Assembly (NCBI GenBank): GCA_011317545.1
Contig: WUJK01000006.1
Span: 2,232,001-2,296,000, forward strand
Direction of reading: 5' to 3'
Source: Coniella vitis
Lineage: Eukaryota > Ascomycota > Sordariomycetes > Diaporthales > Schizoparmaceae
DNA: 64,000 bases
A program made the position numbers and the translations under genes. This document shows, one piece after another, positions 1-13,200 of this stretch. The notes under the pieces were generated by a model, which ran no database searches, was not told where the DNA came from, and was given only the letters and a program-made list of their open reading frames with translations. Within the stretch, counting starts at the first letter, position 1; every line of letters starts with the position of its first letter.

Positions 1-2164
1 AGGTCGACGATTCGGGGCTGGGCTGGGAAGCTCACTGACAAGGGAGAGCCACAAGATTCCTGGCGCGGCGAGGGCAGAGTGAAGCCGTGCCGTAGCAGAC
101 CCGAGGCGTGCCTGGTCTATAAGACAAGAGTCAAAAAGAGAGGGGATGGATGCGCAGACTTGGTCGTCACCTTGCACAACAGGGAAAAAGGGCCGCAAGA
201 GGGGGGACGGGCGGAGGGCGCGCAACTCAAAGTCGCAGGTTGGTGAGAAGAGAGACGGGGCGGCCAGGAACAGAGTAGCACAGGAAAAAAGAGACCGGTC
301 ACAGAACTTTAGCTTCCAAAGGTTGCTCCGACTCGGCGATGGCGGCGTCGCAGCGTCTTTCCTCCACATTGCGGGCGAGCCATGATCTGTACAATGTACA
401 AGGTAGTTTCTTCTACTAGTAGTCGAGTCTGCAGGGATCCCCAGTCGCGCGCTGCAGAAAAGGGTCTAGGGATACTGCGAGCCTGTGCGAGGTACCTGGG
501 TACGGTGACACACTTGCGCTTGCTACGACGAATGATGTACTCCGTAATACTTGTACTTCGTACCGCAGGCCCAGCGCGGATACTACATAGTTTCTAGCAT
601 CCAAGTAGAAATCTTGCTGTCTTGTGATTCTCCCTCACAAAATACGATACTCGCTGTCTGCGTAGCATGTACTGTGTGTACTTTAGCACATCAGTGGCAT
701 TCTGTACTATGTAGAACAACGTTTTTTTCCTTATCCGCAATCGCAAAATTTGGCCACTGACTCGATGAGCGGGGTCGTCAAAACGAGGGGCCGATCTGTA
801 CATGCTAAATGGTAGTACATAGTATGTGAGTATGATGTACTATGTACCTCCACCCCGCTAGTGCCACCCCAAGCTTAGCGTCACCCAGCTTCCTGCCAGA
901 CAGGAAGCGTACATGGTGCGTGTCGTACTGCATTTGATTACATAACAACGATAAGCAAAGGGCACTCTGCTGTCTTCGCCGCACTCCGGACCGCAACTTG
1001 CCCTAGTAGAGAATGTACCGAGGTACGTCGCGCATCGCCATACCTTCCAGGCATCCATCCCAACGGCCCGAACACTGCGACCGCAATGCATTTCGCGGCA
1101 TCATGACTGGGCCAGCATTATCGTGACTCTGCATTTCCTCTGCAACATTGCAAGTGCCTCCGAGACAGCTGGACAAGGCACATTGGCGGCTCCAACCACT
1201 GGCAAGTGTGCACGTCGTACAGATCTTCCCGTCCTGTCTTGACTTTTTTCTGGGTTGCATTGCAGAAGCGCGTCCGCATCTATTCTCGTGGTATCTGGGC
1301 AAAATATTGCCGTTCCTGGGCTCAGAAACGGCACTCCGAAGGAGTTACACTCCGCACACCTCGTCGACTTTCCCGAGACCGGTAACGCTTCCGTCAGACC
1401 ATGGTTTCTCCTCTTTGGGCAGAGGCGAATGTGGCTACAGCTTTCCGTCGGGACGACAGCAAGCAAGGACGTGAAAAGGCCAGGGAACTTTCAACATCCT
1501 GAGCATGGAAATCACTCTATATAAGTCCATTGCTACAGAGGCTACGAGCGGCCTTCCAGCTAGCACCATGAGCCGGAAAGTCGAGCAGTGACAGAGTGTA
1601 CGTGGTTGGTAGGTACCGACCACTCGTGTCAGGAATCTTGTTTCAAGTTGGTTGGCTACGCTCACTAACTCAGATGCGCACCCCCTTTTCCAACGTGAAG
1701 GTATGAGTGAGTACCGATTGCTACAGCTCTCAACAAACGAAAATATCAATGCGTTAGCAATGGTCGAGGTGGATGAAACCCGTTTCATTCTTATTGGGGT
1801 CACTCTCTATACTCCATGTGCCAAAGCGGCTGTCAAGCACTGGGCTTGTACGAGTCTGTCCATCCGATCTTTTTTCTCCCCCTCTATGCCCAATCTTGGG
1901 TTGAAGGAACCTTCGAGACAGTATCAAGTTGGCCTGCGTTTCGAAACAGGGCCTGTGCTAGTATAACAAGTTACTTTCGGGCTAGAGGAGCATTCTCCAG
2001 GAGTTTCCATGTGGCCTAGCAGCTGTTGCTGGCATATAATTTGCGGTGTTGCCCTCAGTAATGACACAGAACCATGGCCTCAAATGCACAAACTTGTTCT
2101 CTCTTTCGTACAGGACCGTGATACTCTAACCTACCCGAGGGGCTCTGTACTCGAAAGGGTCAAT
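1..2164. other. Gene-free upstream region
   Basis: I see no recognisable gene here. Open frames are short, overlap on both strands and match no family I know. The stretch 370-850 is rich in short palindromic words built from GTAC and TAC/GTA, for example GTACATAGTA at 815-824 and the perfect palindrome GTACTATGTAC at 837-847. The last part must hold the promoter of the dehydrogenase gene that starts at 2277. A non-coding or fast-evolving gene cannot be excluded. Confidence 0.5.
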
Positions 2165-2192
2165 CAATAACAACAATAACAACAACAACAAT

Positions 2193-2244
<52 letters not shown>
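2165..2244 (+). repeat. (CAA/AAC)n microsatellite in the 5' leader
   Basis: About 80 bp of nearly uninterrupted CAA/AAC trinucleotide units with a few AAT variants. It ends about 30 bp upstream of the ATG at 2277, so it probably lies in the transcribed leader. An unstructured CAA-rich leader is compatible with efficient scanning, but that is inference. Confidence 0.85.
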
Positions 2245-2276
2245 TCCAGTAGAAAGCCAGCCTCATCAACCAAGCC

Positions 2277-3986
2277 ATGGACCAACTCCACGACCTCGCG
2301 CCCAGCAGGCCGCCCCCGCCACCTCCCATCAAGACGCGCCTCAACGGCTGGTCGGCCTTCTCGCACTATGTCTCCATCCCCGACCAAAGCAGCCCGCGCT
2401 CCGAGGGAGACGGCCTCCTCTCGCCCGGCTCCTCGTGCCGGTCCGCGCTGTCTCCGACCGTCATGTACTCGCCGTTTGCCTCTTCCTTCAACAGCAAGAA
2501 CAACAACAACAACTTGAATAAACTACCTGCTTATAACGACCGTGCGTCTCCAAGAGAACCTCCTCCATTGTCTCCCGTAGACTTGTCCCGTCCAACGCCC
2601 TTTGCAGCCCCCAAGCCAGTACCGCCTGTGTCCCACAAGCCAGCCGCCAAATCAGTAGTAACCCGCCCGTCCCAAGTCTCGAAACTCGCCACCAAACCAT
2701 ACAAGGACGAGCCCGAGCCCAACACATCCACCACCATGACAGCAGAGTACGACGTCGACGACGACGAGGAAGAAGAAGAAGAACAAGAAGGAACCATCGC
2801 CCAAGACGACGACGACGAAATCCCCGAACTCCCACCCCTCATCATCATCACCGGCGCAACCACCGGCCTCGGTCTGGCCTTCTTTGAGCACTTTTCCTCT
2901 TGCCCTCCTCCTCCTCCTCCTCCTCCTCCTTCTTCTTCCTCGGAATCAACCACAAACCTTGCCCCGCTCCCATACGACGTGATAGGCATCGACAAAGTCC
3001 CCTGGCGTCTCCCAGGCCAAGGCTTCCAGTGGCAAACCAAAATCGGCACCCGCGGCCAATACGTCCAGGTCGATACCACGGCGAGCGCAAAACGCCTCGA
3101 TGCGTGGGCCGAGAAATGGCTGTATGCCAGCGTGCCCGCCCCAATGAGACCGAGACCACACAGTAATGCAAGCGGCAGTGCTACCCAGAAGGAAAAAAAA
3201 CGGTATCCTCGCCCTGTCTCTCTCGTCCTCCACTGCGCCGAGGCCCGCGGGCTTGTACCCGAAGTTGAGCAACAGCAACTCCAACAAATCCAAAGAGAAC
3301 AACAAAAACAATCGAAAAAGACCAACAATCCACCTACATCATCCACCACCACCACCAACACATCCATCTCCATCTCCCTCTCGCCCACCGCAGCAGAAAC
3401 CCTCGACGTAATGACAGCAGAAACCATGCGCCGCACCTACGACGCCAACGTAATCGGCACACTGCAACTCGCCCAGACCGTCATTCCACACATGCAGTTA
3501 CACGCGCAATTTAGCCAAGCGCGTACGCAAGATTTGCTTGTGGATGCGACCGAGGCGGGGATGTTGGGGAGTACGCCTCTGCCTGTGGAACGTCCGCCTC
3601 GCCTTGTTATGCTAGGAGGCGGCGGAGGCGGCGGCGGCGGCGGCAGTGGAAAAGCACGACAAGGAGAAAAGGAGAATGCTACACAGAGCAACAAAGGTAG
3701 CAGCACAAAGATGATGATGGGAAGTATCAGGGCAAACATATCCGGCGGAGGGTATGCCTACCGCGCCAGCAAGGCAGCGCTCAACGCCGTCGTCAAGAGT
3801 CTAAGCGTGGACGTCCCCGAAGTTTGCTTCGCGAGCGTGCTGACGGGATTAGCAGATACGAGTAAGAAGTCAGGCGAGGAGGAAGACGTTGTCAAGAACT
3901 TACTGCCAATGATTGAGAAGTTGGGGACGGGAAGCTTGACGAGTGGATGTTTTGTTGATCGATCCGGCGAGAGCATGGATTGGTGA
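2277..3986 (+). CDS. Short-chain dehydrogenase/reductase with low-complexity insertions
   Basis: Single-exon protein of 569 aa; the ATG has a good fungal context and follows the CAA-rich leader. Residues 1-180 are Pro/Ser-rich and acidic low-complexity sequence without a recognised domain. The Rossmann fold begins near residue 189 with a hydrophobic strand and the TGATTGLG dinucleotide-binding motif (192-199). The catalytic Tyr-x3-Lys pair is Y495/K499 in YRASKAALN. An NVIGT segment upstream matches the usual SDR helix-4 region. Between these motifs are poly-Pro, Gln-rich, Ser/Thr-rich and poly-Gly insertions, so the protein is much longer than a typical 250-300 aa SDR. The C-terminal half resembles the C-factor/sniffer-like subgroup, an NAD(P)-dependent oxidoreductase family; the substrate cannot be read. 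It is convergent with the next gene, 254 bp between stops. I saw no intron. Confidence 0.85.
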   Translation: MDQLHDLAPSRPPPPPPIKTRLNGWSAFSHYVSIPDQSSPRSEGDGLLSPGSSCRSALSPTVMYSPFASSFNSKNNNNNLNKLPAYNDRASPREPPPLSPVDLSRPTPFAAPKPVPPVSHKPAAKSVVTRPSQVSKLATKPYKDEPEPNTSTTMTAEYDVDDDEEEEEEQEGTIAQDDDDEIPELPPLIIITGATTGLGLAFFEHFSSCPPPPPPPPPSSSSESTTNLAPLPYDVIGIDKVPWRLPGQGFQWQTKIGTRGQYVQVDTTASAKRLDAWAEKWLYASVPAPMRPRPHSNASGSATQKEKKRYPRPVSLVLHCAEARGLVPEVEQQQLQQIQREQQKQSKKTNNPPTSSTTTTNTSISISLSPTAAETLDVMTAETMRRTYDANVIGTLQLAQTVIPHMQLHAQFSQARTQDLLVDATEAGMLGSTPLPVERPPRLVMLGGGGGGGGGGSGKARQGEKENATQSNKGSSTKMMMGSIRANISGGGYAYRASKAALNAVVKSLSVDVPEVCFASVLTGLADTSKKSGEEEDVVKNLLPMIEKLGTGSLTSGCFVDRSGESMDW

Positions 3987-4240
3987 GCTGGTGGTACATT
4001 GTTCGAATGCTAGTAAGCAAGGGGTGGTGGAAACTGAAATCTTGAATTAAAAGCTGTAAATGCATCCTAGCCACGAGTCCGTCGCCGCCCAATAGTACGA
4101 TGCGTGAGTCCAATAGAGACCAACAAAAACCGCATCACTCCCAGCAATGCTGATATGCGGCTTGTATATGCTGGCCGTTTCCTGTCTTGTTGTTGAACAG
4201 CCACTCTTCGTCTCGAACGTCCACTGCACCATCCTCCCTT

Positions 4241-7200
4241 TTACGAACTACCCAAAATCCGGCTATACGCATCTTCGACCTCGCCCGCGAGCTCTAGCAA
4301 GCTCACAATCACAATCTGGTGCACCACATTGGGCAGTCTCTCCCGGTGCAATCCAATCCACTCCAGTGGAGGCGTTGCTTCACCCATGTCTCGCAGCTGC
4401 GGTGTCTCGATCACCGGAGGCTCCAAGGCATGATACTCGTACTTGGACTGTGGTATGTCCACTTCTGCTGTGATCTTTCCTTGTCGCTTGCCATCGCCTT
4501 TGCCTTCGTCTTTGCCTTCGTCTTTTATTGTTGGCTTGCTTCGTTCTTCACTGATGGCGTGCTGCTGCCCACTGGACGAGGACGAGGACGGCGCTGCTGC
4601 TGGCTCCGGTAAAACGCCCGTGACCTTGATAGCAGTCGTCAACGCGACTTCTCGCCCCGACGCTTGCGCCAGAGAACGGCTATGGTTGGCCCACATGCCC
4701 CGAATGAACGATATGCGACTGTAGTTCCAGCCAACTTCCACCTTGCCCTCAAAAGTAGACTTGAATATGTAGTCAATCTGGGGCGACTGCGGAGCCTGCC
4801 ACGTCTGCATGATGGCTTCGACCTTTGGCACCTTGAGTATCGTCCCACCGCGCGAACCAGTAGCAGAATCCACCACGTCCTCGACAGAGAGTTCACTCAG
4901 AGCCTTGGGTGCGCCTGCAGCCCGAATACCGGCTAGACCAATACGCAATTGGCCCAATGTCAATCCGAGCACACTGTGGATGCGACCGCTGTCAAACGAC
5001 GCCGCGAAGCGTGCTTGTGCATTCAACGCCTCTGCCTTGAAGACTTGGTGATCCGAGAACGTGGTGGGGAAGACGCCCAGGTTGAGTGCTTTGAGCGTCA
5101 CCACGACATCGGTGTCCAAGGATATCGGTGCCTTGGACAGTAGCTCATCGCCTCGACCCTTGGGCGGGGACGGTCTCTGGATCAGGGCAACTGTCGATGC
5201 GATTGAGCTGCGCTTCATGAACTTTTCGATCTCCCGGAGTGAAACCTCGAAACTAGCTTTGCGCTCCGCCACAAGCTTTTTGAAAGCTTGATACAATGCA
5301 ACACCCTGAGCAGCAGAAGTTGTAGTGCCAAAAACCTGGACAGCTTCACCATCAAGCGTGGCCACCAGCCGGTCTCCCAGCTCATCTTGCGAGCGCCGGA
5401 CGTTGTACATAAGAAAGTCGAGGGACGTAATGTCGGCAACAAGGAAGGCTTGATAATCAAAGGCAGCCTTGACACGGAAATGGCTGAATGTGACTGATGC
5501 TTGGATCATGGGTGTCTCAACAAGTGCCTGTTGTCTTTCTGGCCACTCAATCGATGTTCGTAATTGGAAGTCTTGCAATGCTACAAAGCCACTCATGCGA
5601 CCCTGACTGTCAATAGCGATGCGCGAGAAGCCCATGCAGAGGTTCTGCTCCCAATCTGTCGTCTTCTTGGACGATGCCCAAAAGTCCTGGATGGCAAACT
5701 TTGACTTGCCGATAGCTTGACCAAGGTCCACGTTGATTTCAAGAGCTTCAATGGATACCGTTGCTGTCCAGGGGAAGGCTGCAGTTGCAGCAACTTGTTG
5801 GTACCTCTGCACAAGATGGCCTTGAGAGGTTTCTGTTTGCATTTTAGCCACCGGTGTTGTTGGAGCAGACTCACGAATGTCGCGTGGCAGCCAAATCTCC
5901 CGAAACAGCAAAAAGTCTTGCAACTGCTTTGCGTTCACCGAGACCTCCATAGGGCTGAATTTGAGTATGGCGGATAGTCCGCTGATGCCGCTCACGTGCT
6001 TGCTGTTCATGAGCGACAGCACAATGGAGTTGATTCTGAATTGGCCAGTCTCTTCACGTGAGTAGACGTGGCGGACGGAGGCATGGAGGTTGGACACGGC
6101 TCCGGAAACAGCAAAGAATTTGCCTTCGTCGGCAGAAGCCACAGTATTGATTGTAAAGTACACATCGTCAAATGACGCTGTAGCTTCGACACGTGCAATA
6201 GGCTGACAGCTGAGGGTGAACACCTGTTTGCATATTCGAAGACCGAGGTTGAGCTTGAGACGCCCAATGACAGCATCTGGATCGAGCAGATAATCTTCCT
6301 GAGCGGACTTTGCTTTAGCAAGAGCCTGCTGCTGCTGAGTCTTCTCTTTCGGTTCATTGCCAACAACCTCTTTGATGCTCGAGGTGAGATCAAGGACAAG
6401 TGGAACGAACGAAGGGTACAATGTGTTGTCGGATGCGTCAATCATTAATTCTCCGTAAAGCGAAGGATCGTCCTTCCCAGGACCCAGGTATTCGACCTTC
6501 AGGGCAATACCGGGTGACTTCATGACGGTGCCCTTGCCACTGTCATCTGCAGTGAATTGGCCATATTTGCCGGCAAGCCCTGCGCGAGAACCTCGATTTG
6601 CTCGAGACAGGTCTTCAACGTCCTTCTTTGCGACCAAGTAAACTACAGCTCCAGCAAAATCGGCGTCCAAAAGGAGCGACTCCAAACGCTTGTTGCCCAA
6701 AAGCGAGCGTCGAGGCTCGGCACTCTTCGGTTGCATCTGAGGATCGATTGGTTGATTCGCCCTTTTAGGCGGCGCCCAGTGCTGAGTTGCCTGCCTCGCA
6801 TTCTCAATGGACAATTTGATCGAGTCGACGACATGTACCACGGGAATGACGAAACCGGATGTTAGTCGAAGATCGAGAGACTTGCCGACAGCCTGGAATG
6901 CCATGCGACGGGTATTGCCAGTTGACACGTACGCAACGTTGAAAACAACCTCGGGCATGAGGGCAGAATTGGCAGAACGATGTTGCTTGTCTTGATGTAA
7001 AGGGACCGTCTGGACTTGAAAGTTCTCGACGGACAGCCTGGCTGAGTTCTTTGTGCGGGTCCCGAACTCGATCTTGTCCCAAGAAAACACTAAGTCTTCT
7101 TTGCCTTGCGAGAGTCCTTGGGCCGCTGTTTCTGGGAGAACAAGCCACGCAATCTGCATCCTGCGGATCTCGAATGTATATCTGGCCGATGACAGGAAGG

Positions 7201-10200
7201 AATCGAAAAAGTCGGATTCTTCAACTTCTTGTTCATCATTCAATGTGATCTTTGGCTTGCTTTGCCTTAGTTTTCGCAGCAATTCCAACTCGCGAGATGT
7301 CTCAAGATCCTTAATCTTGTCGTTCATATAGCCAGCAACGTCAACCGATGTGGAAATGGTTTCAGGTGATAGAATCACGTCGAAGCTATCAGTACTGATG
7401 TTGAGCTGACGCTGCTCGGAGCCGTCATCAGCAACAGCGCTAGCTGTAATGAGGGCACCAAAGGCTACTCGACCACAAGTACGGAATTTGCCTTCGGTTC
7501 CTCTAGCTATCTTCCATTCAATCTGTTGCAGGTCGAGGTGTATTTCGGGGTAGCCCAGAACTGGTCTTGCGGGCTCGGGGCGGTTTGTCAATCGCAGGTG
7601 GATGCGCCCCAGGCCAAACAGAATGTGTGCCCAAGGTTCGAACTCAGACTTAAGCGGCGAATTGCCAAAGATTCTCAGCCCTTCCATGGTCACATGAACT
7701 CCATACACAAGGGGCGTTTTTGGTTCATCATCGACTACCGTCTCTCGCGGACTTGATGCGCGGCTTCCTGAGGTGAAAATCTCACCAACGTGCTCTTGGA
7801 GCGTCTTCACTTGCTCTTGAATGTCATTAATAGAGCTGGAAATTTCGGGGCGGTTGAATGCACTAAGTAGGCTATAGACCGCCGAGGCGTCCAAGCTGAT
7901 AAGTTCCACTGATGCAAGAGTAGATATCGACTTTTCGCCGTCATTCATGCGATAGTCAATCCTGCCATTGACAGGCGGAATTTGAAATAGGGACAAAGAT
8001 CGCAGCTGCGTGTTGACTTTGGCGTGAACCTCGTGAAGATTCTCCTTGACATCGAAATCGAAGACCAATTCTTTGCCAAAGTTTGCTGCCATTGCAGCGC
8101 GGGCAACAACACCTGAGATACGATATGTGAGCGACGGAAGCAACGGAATGACAATGCTGTAGCCATCAAGGAACATAGCAACATGGACTCGAAACAAGGA
8201 GAGGCGGTCTGTTATTTTCCTTTCCGGCCGTGGAGATCGAGGTGTGACCGGCGATTGCTGAAGCAGTCGATGCACTTGCGCAGCCTCATCCTTAACGACG
8301 AGGTCAAGAGCTTCAAGGAGGCCTGTTGGGTCTTGTTCGACAGTGAAGGCAAGTTGCCGGCTACTCGCAGATGCCTTGATCGTATGTCGATCGGTGGTAT
8401 CGGTGCACTTGAGTTTATGAGAGACCATGACAGCCGGGTCGCGGAGTTGGAACCGCCCAAGAACCTGGCCATGACTGCGCATTCTTGAGGTTACTGCATC
8501 GCAGCCCAAGATAAAGTCCGTATCCCGAATTTCATGCGCATTGTTTCTGATAAGCAATGATGCCTTCATCCCATTTGCCAGAGCGACAGTATTGATGTTT
8601 ATTGTGTCAAAAGCGATTTCTCCACGGCTGATGGCGATAGCTATATGCATCGATGGGCCAAGGACTTTGCGAGATTGCTTCGGAGCATCCTTAACTGGTC
8701 GATTATCATTGTATTGCAGTCTGTTAAAGAGCCTAAGGACATCATCAACAAGCTCGAGGAGAGCCCAATTGAGCCGTATCGCGGCTGCCCCGCAGTATAT
8801 GTTTAGCACCTTAATTGAAGAGGGATTTGCGTCTTCATCATTGGTCGTCGACATGCCATTCTGTATACCTTCTGGGCTCTTATTCTGGTATCTTGCTGTG
8901 ATTTCACCAACCATGATCTCGTTCTGCTTGGGGCCAGGGTCGAGCTGAAGCCGCGCGTCGTGAAGACGCACAACAAGAAGTACTGGCAACTCCGCACCAG
9001 GTGAGCTAGGTTTGTCTTCGGACAGCTTGCCAAATACATGTTGTATGAGTTGCGTGTGGTCCATGTCAGGGAGGTCCCAGCTTCGCCAGGAGTGGAAGCC
9101 ATTGGCTACTTGCTGACGCAGGTTATCGGGAATGTTAAAACTTGACCCAAGACACTCGATGCGTAAGTGGTCACGCTTAGCAGTATCCAAGGTCGTCCAT
9201 ATCTGTCGAAGCCGTCCCGCCAACTTCCAGGAATCATGAGTTCGGATATGGTCAGGTGCTGTTCGGAGAACTGCAGCCGGTCTGATCAAGAAAGCAGGGT
9301 CTATACCATCGCGCCCTTCTACGATGAGGTTGTAGATGAGGTATTTCTTCAGGTTCTCTTCTCTGGACATGGTTGGCAAGAATATGTTGCCCAGTTCAGA
9401 GGCGAGACTTGTCGTCCGATGGACGAGTGAAGCGAGATATTCTATCTTTTCGGAGGAAAGGCTGCAATTCACCGCCCTGATATCGCCATCAATATAGGTG
9501 ACATCCTTGGAGCCCATTGATACAATAACATCCTCAATTTTGGCATTGACAGCAGCATGACTGTCAACCCGGGACGCCAATCTCTCGGCTACTGAGATTT
9601 CGACCTGACCGAGCCTCGAGTGGAAGGAATTGCGCGTGCAGATGCTGCTGGCGTCAAATGGGTCACCCCACGATTCGTCTGCTCGGGTTGTAAGAGCTAA
9701 GTCAAGCAGCTGAAAGTCGTATTGGTCTTGCTCTTCTTGTGGCGGTTCTGCTGAGTCGAGTTGCGATGAGTTGATAAAGCGTAAGTTAGCTCGAGGAATG
9801 CGCAGGTGCAGGTCACTGATGGATCCTTGAATGCTCCGCTTGCTCTGTTTGCGAAGGACGTCTTTCATTGTTTCGATATGAACAGCATCAAGTACATCCT
9901 CGGGATCAGAAAGTTGCAGCGCTGATATCAATGTTGCGACATGCTTCACAGCAGTTGGGTTGACAAAACCTGTGAGGCCAGTTGGAAACTCAATCAGAAT
10001 GCTCGAATAGGCACGATCCTCTTTGAGTGTGCTGGGGTCAATATCTTCCAAGTCGAACTCATCGTGTGTCACGTCATTTGCATCATCAGCTTCCATACTT
10101 GGCACAAGAGTCTCTGCTGAATCTGGCCGGACCATCTCGAGGGGAAAGTAAGGAGCAAAGTATTGGCTAGAGAACGCAACAGTGTTATGTATAGGGTCTC

Positions 10201-13200
10201 GGCCATCCATAAAGTCTCCGTGAGCGCTATAAAACGCTGAACGATGATCGGTTGATCCAGAGAGCTCTCTACGATGCAAACTCGGACGCGTTGCGCGACG
10301 AGACTCGATATCGGCATTATGCTGTTGAGCTTCTGGGAATTTGGAATGATCAGATGCACGTCGAGTAGACTTCGGCCGTGAATCTGCGGTCCTGGACGAA
10401 GTGCTTATGCTCAAAAAAGTATTCTCGTGCCTGACACGTCTCGATTGCTGAGACGTACATCCAGTTGAAAACGAGAGCTTGTCGTCAGCTAAAACCTCCA
10501 CGGAGACCGGCTGAGGGATTGGAGGTACAGATTGTGCGGGAGGCTCCACAGCGACAGGAGGTTGTTCGTCTGCAAAATGTGGCAGGAGGAGAAACGGCGT
10601 TCGGAAAGTCCTCTGATCCTCACGCTTGACGAGTTCTTGCTGTAGCTTGCGTTGCACGGAGAAGTCGTACTTGCGTCCCACAGTGGCGAGATGCACATTT
10701 GTGCGAACTATCAAATCGGGATCAATGGCCTCTTGAGGCCTTGATCGATGCTTGGAGACAGATTCGGCGTTGACGCAGGATAACTCAATATCGGGAATTT
10801 TGATATTGGCCCTCTTGGAATAGTGCGATCTCGCCCAGTCATTGTAATTAACATCGAGAGTCCCGGTCGAGAAGAGGAACGCGGCCTCTTCGACATGAAG
10901 CCAGAGCTTAACAGACTGCACAGATACACGTAGAAACGTGATATCGTACAAGGTAACCGCGTTAGCAGGTATGAGTGCATTCTCCTCATCGTCAAATGTC
11001 AGGCCGAAGGCCTTTCCACCTGACATCAACGCTTTCAGAAATTTGGCAGAGCACTCTCCTGTAACTGCCCCGACGAAAATGTCCCAGTTACATAGGTATG
11101 TAGGATCTGTGGGAGGTAATCCAAAGTCACGATGGCCGTAGACTGTTAAGCCATCGATAAACAGTTCAGTTGTCGCACTGCCGCTCATAGGACTTGCTTC
11201 TCCCGTCGGATCATGCCCTAATGCCAGGTGAGCAGGACTGAGAACTAGGTCCAAATCCATGTAGTAATTGGTGAACCGCAGGTCTATCGTCAGGCTTGAC
11301 GCATCAATTTGTATACCCTTCTCAGAAGAGTACAAGTTAGCTGGCAAGAGGACCCTTGCATCGTCTGCCCTGATGCTAAGAATAACGTCCATATCATTGG
11401 ACTTCTTCACGGGCGGTTTTGATTGAAGCTCAGCCTCAGGGTCGGTTTCTTTTAGTTGCAGTGAATCCCGATATTCCTCAAGCGTCTTAAAGTGGACATC
11501 GTCACCAAAATAATTGTCTTTCAACTTGAGAAAGTATCGAACAACAAAGCCAAAGAGGTGAACCGATGGAGACTGGCCATTGATATTCAGAACGAGCGTA
11601 TCTGTTGTCGTTGCCGAAGTGAGAGCGTTGTAGTGGTATCTTCCGTCTAAAGCTAAGTTCTCCAATTGAGCAATAGATTTGGACTTGAGAAAACTGGCTT
11701 GCGTGTTCCATGGCGGCAAATGAAGGTCGATAGATGCTTCCTCGGCCTTTACTTCAAATGGAATCATGTTCTTGGCCGGCCTGAATTTGTCAGCTGCTAT
11801 GCAGGTGCTGGCATCAAGCAAAGGGCTCTTGATGATTAAATAAGCATTATCCTCAGAGTCAGTCGGTTTGTTGATGATGTTGGCGTCGTTAACATTAAGG
11901 TAGAGTTTCAGGTTTCGAAAATGCAAATCGAGCAAGTACTTGAAAGGCGTGAACACGAGGTATTCCGCGGGAGGTCCGCTTGACCAGTCGTTTATGAGGT
12001 CAGTAAGCAAGAAGATATGGTCTCTAAGGATAAAGAGATCCAGGTCATCAGTTGTGATGTCAAATTTCCACTGCCGCAATGCATTCCATTTCAAGGGCGT
12101 GGACAAATCGCATGCAATCCGCTGAGTGCCAGATCTCCAGAGGACTTCATGGTTGATACTGCTGGATATCTCTGTCTTGGGGAATTCGAGATCTAATGAG
12201 CTCGAAAAGCCATGAGATCCGGCAACCATGTCGGATTGATAAGACACTGTAGCCTTGGCTCCGATCTTGACATCAAGCCATCCGTATTGGCGTCCGGAGC
12301 CACCAGCTGCGGCAGGGTCGCTCTGTTTCAAGCGACGCTTGTGCTTGCGGTTGTCGCGCACTTTGTCAGTCCTCAGAGGTAGTTCTTGGTCCCTAAAACG
12401 CCAATTCTTGGAATCTTCTTTGATTGGTATTCGAAGCGTCACGTCATCTTCAAGTTCCACAGACAGTTGAAATTGAGTTGGTACGCGATATGCTCCAGCA
12501 GCCAGTGCTGTTGCAGGCTGTGCATCTTTGCAAAGACTAGGGAAGAAGACGCGTTGGATTTCAGCACGCTGGCGATCCGCCCATGGCCCATAGTTGATCG
12601 AGCCTCCCTTGACCGATATCTTGATGCCCCAAGCTGGTGGTTCCTCGCCATTGATATTGCCGGCCCAACGTGGCTCTGTCGTCTTTTCAGTGCTCTCTAG
12701 CCTCCAACGTCTCACCAACCCAGGCGTATCCCAGTAAATAGTGATTGTTGCCTCTGGAGTATCCAAGATTGTGTTTACTGCCGCATAATCGACTGAAGCC
12801 CAGCGTAGGTGCTCATTCCTTTCCAAATCATCGAGGTATCTTGTAAGTCCTTGCCAATGCTCAGATCCAGGCCTTTGTCGGTCGGAAACACTGATGGGTG
12901 TCTTGCCGTCTAGTGAAAAGGATTCCACAGAAGACATCCAAAAGGGCACTAGATCTCGAAGTTTGGTCCACGCCCTGCGACGGTAGAAGCGGAAAGCAGA
13001 TCGACGCATTGGGGGTTCGGAGTCAAGGGCTGCTTGTTGCTCGTGCAAAGCTCGATCGACTTGGTCTTCTTTGTAGTCCACGTTCTCCCTCATCTCAATA
13101 GTGGGTGAGTCGAGCTTGATTTTGTATATTTGCCGGTATGGATCTGGTGCTTTCGTGGCCAGGGCATCAATTTCTCCCGTGAGGCCCTTGGTATTAACGA

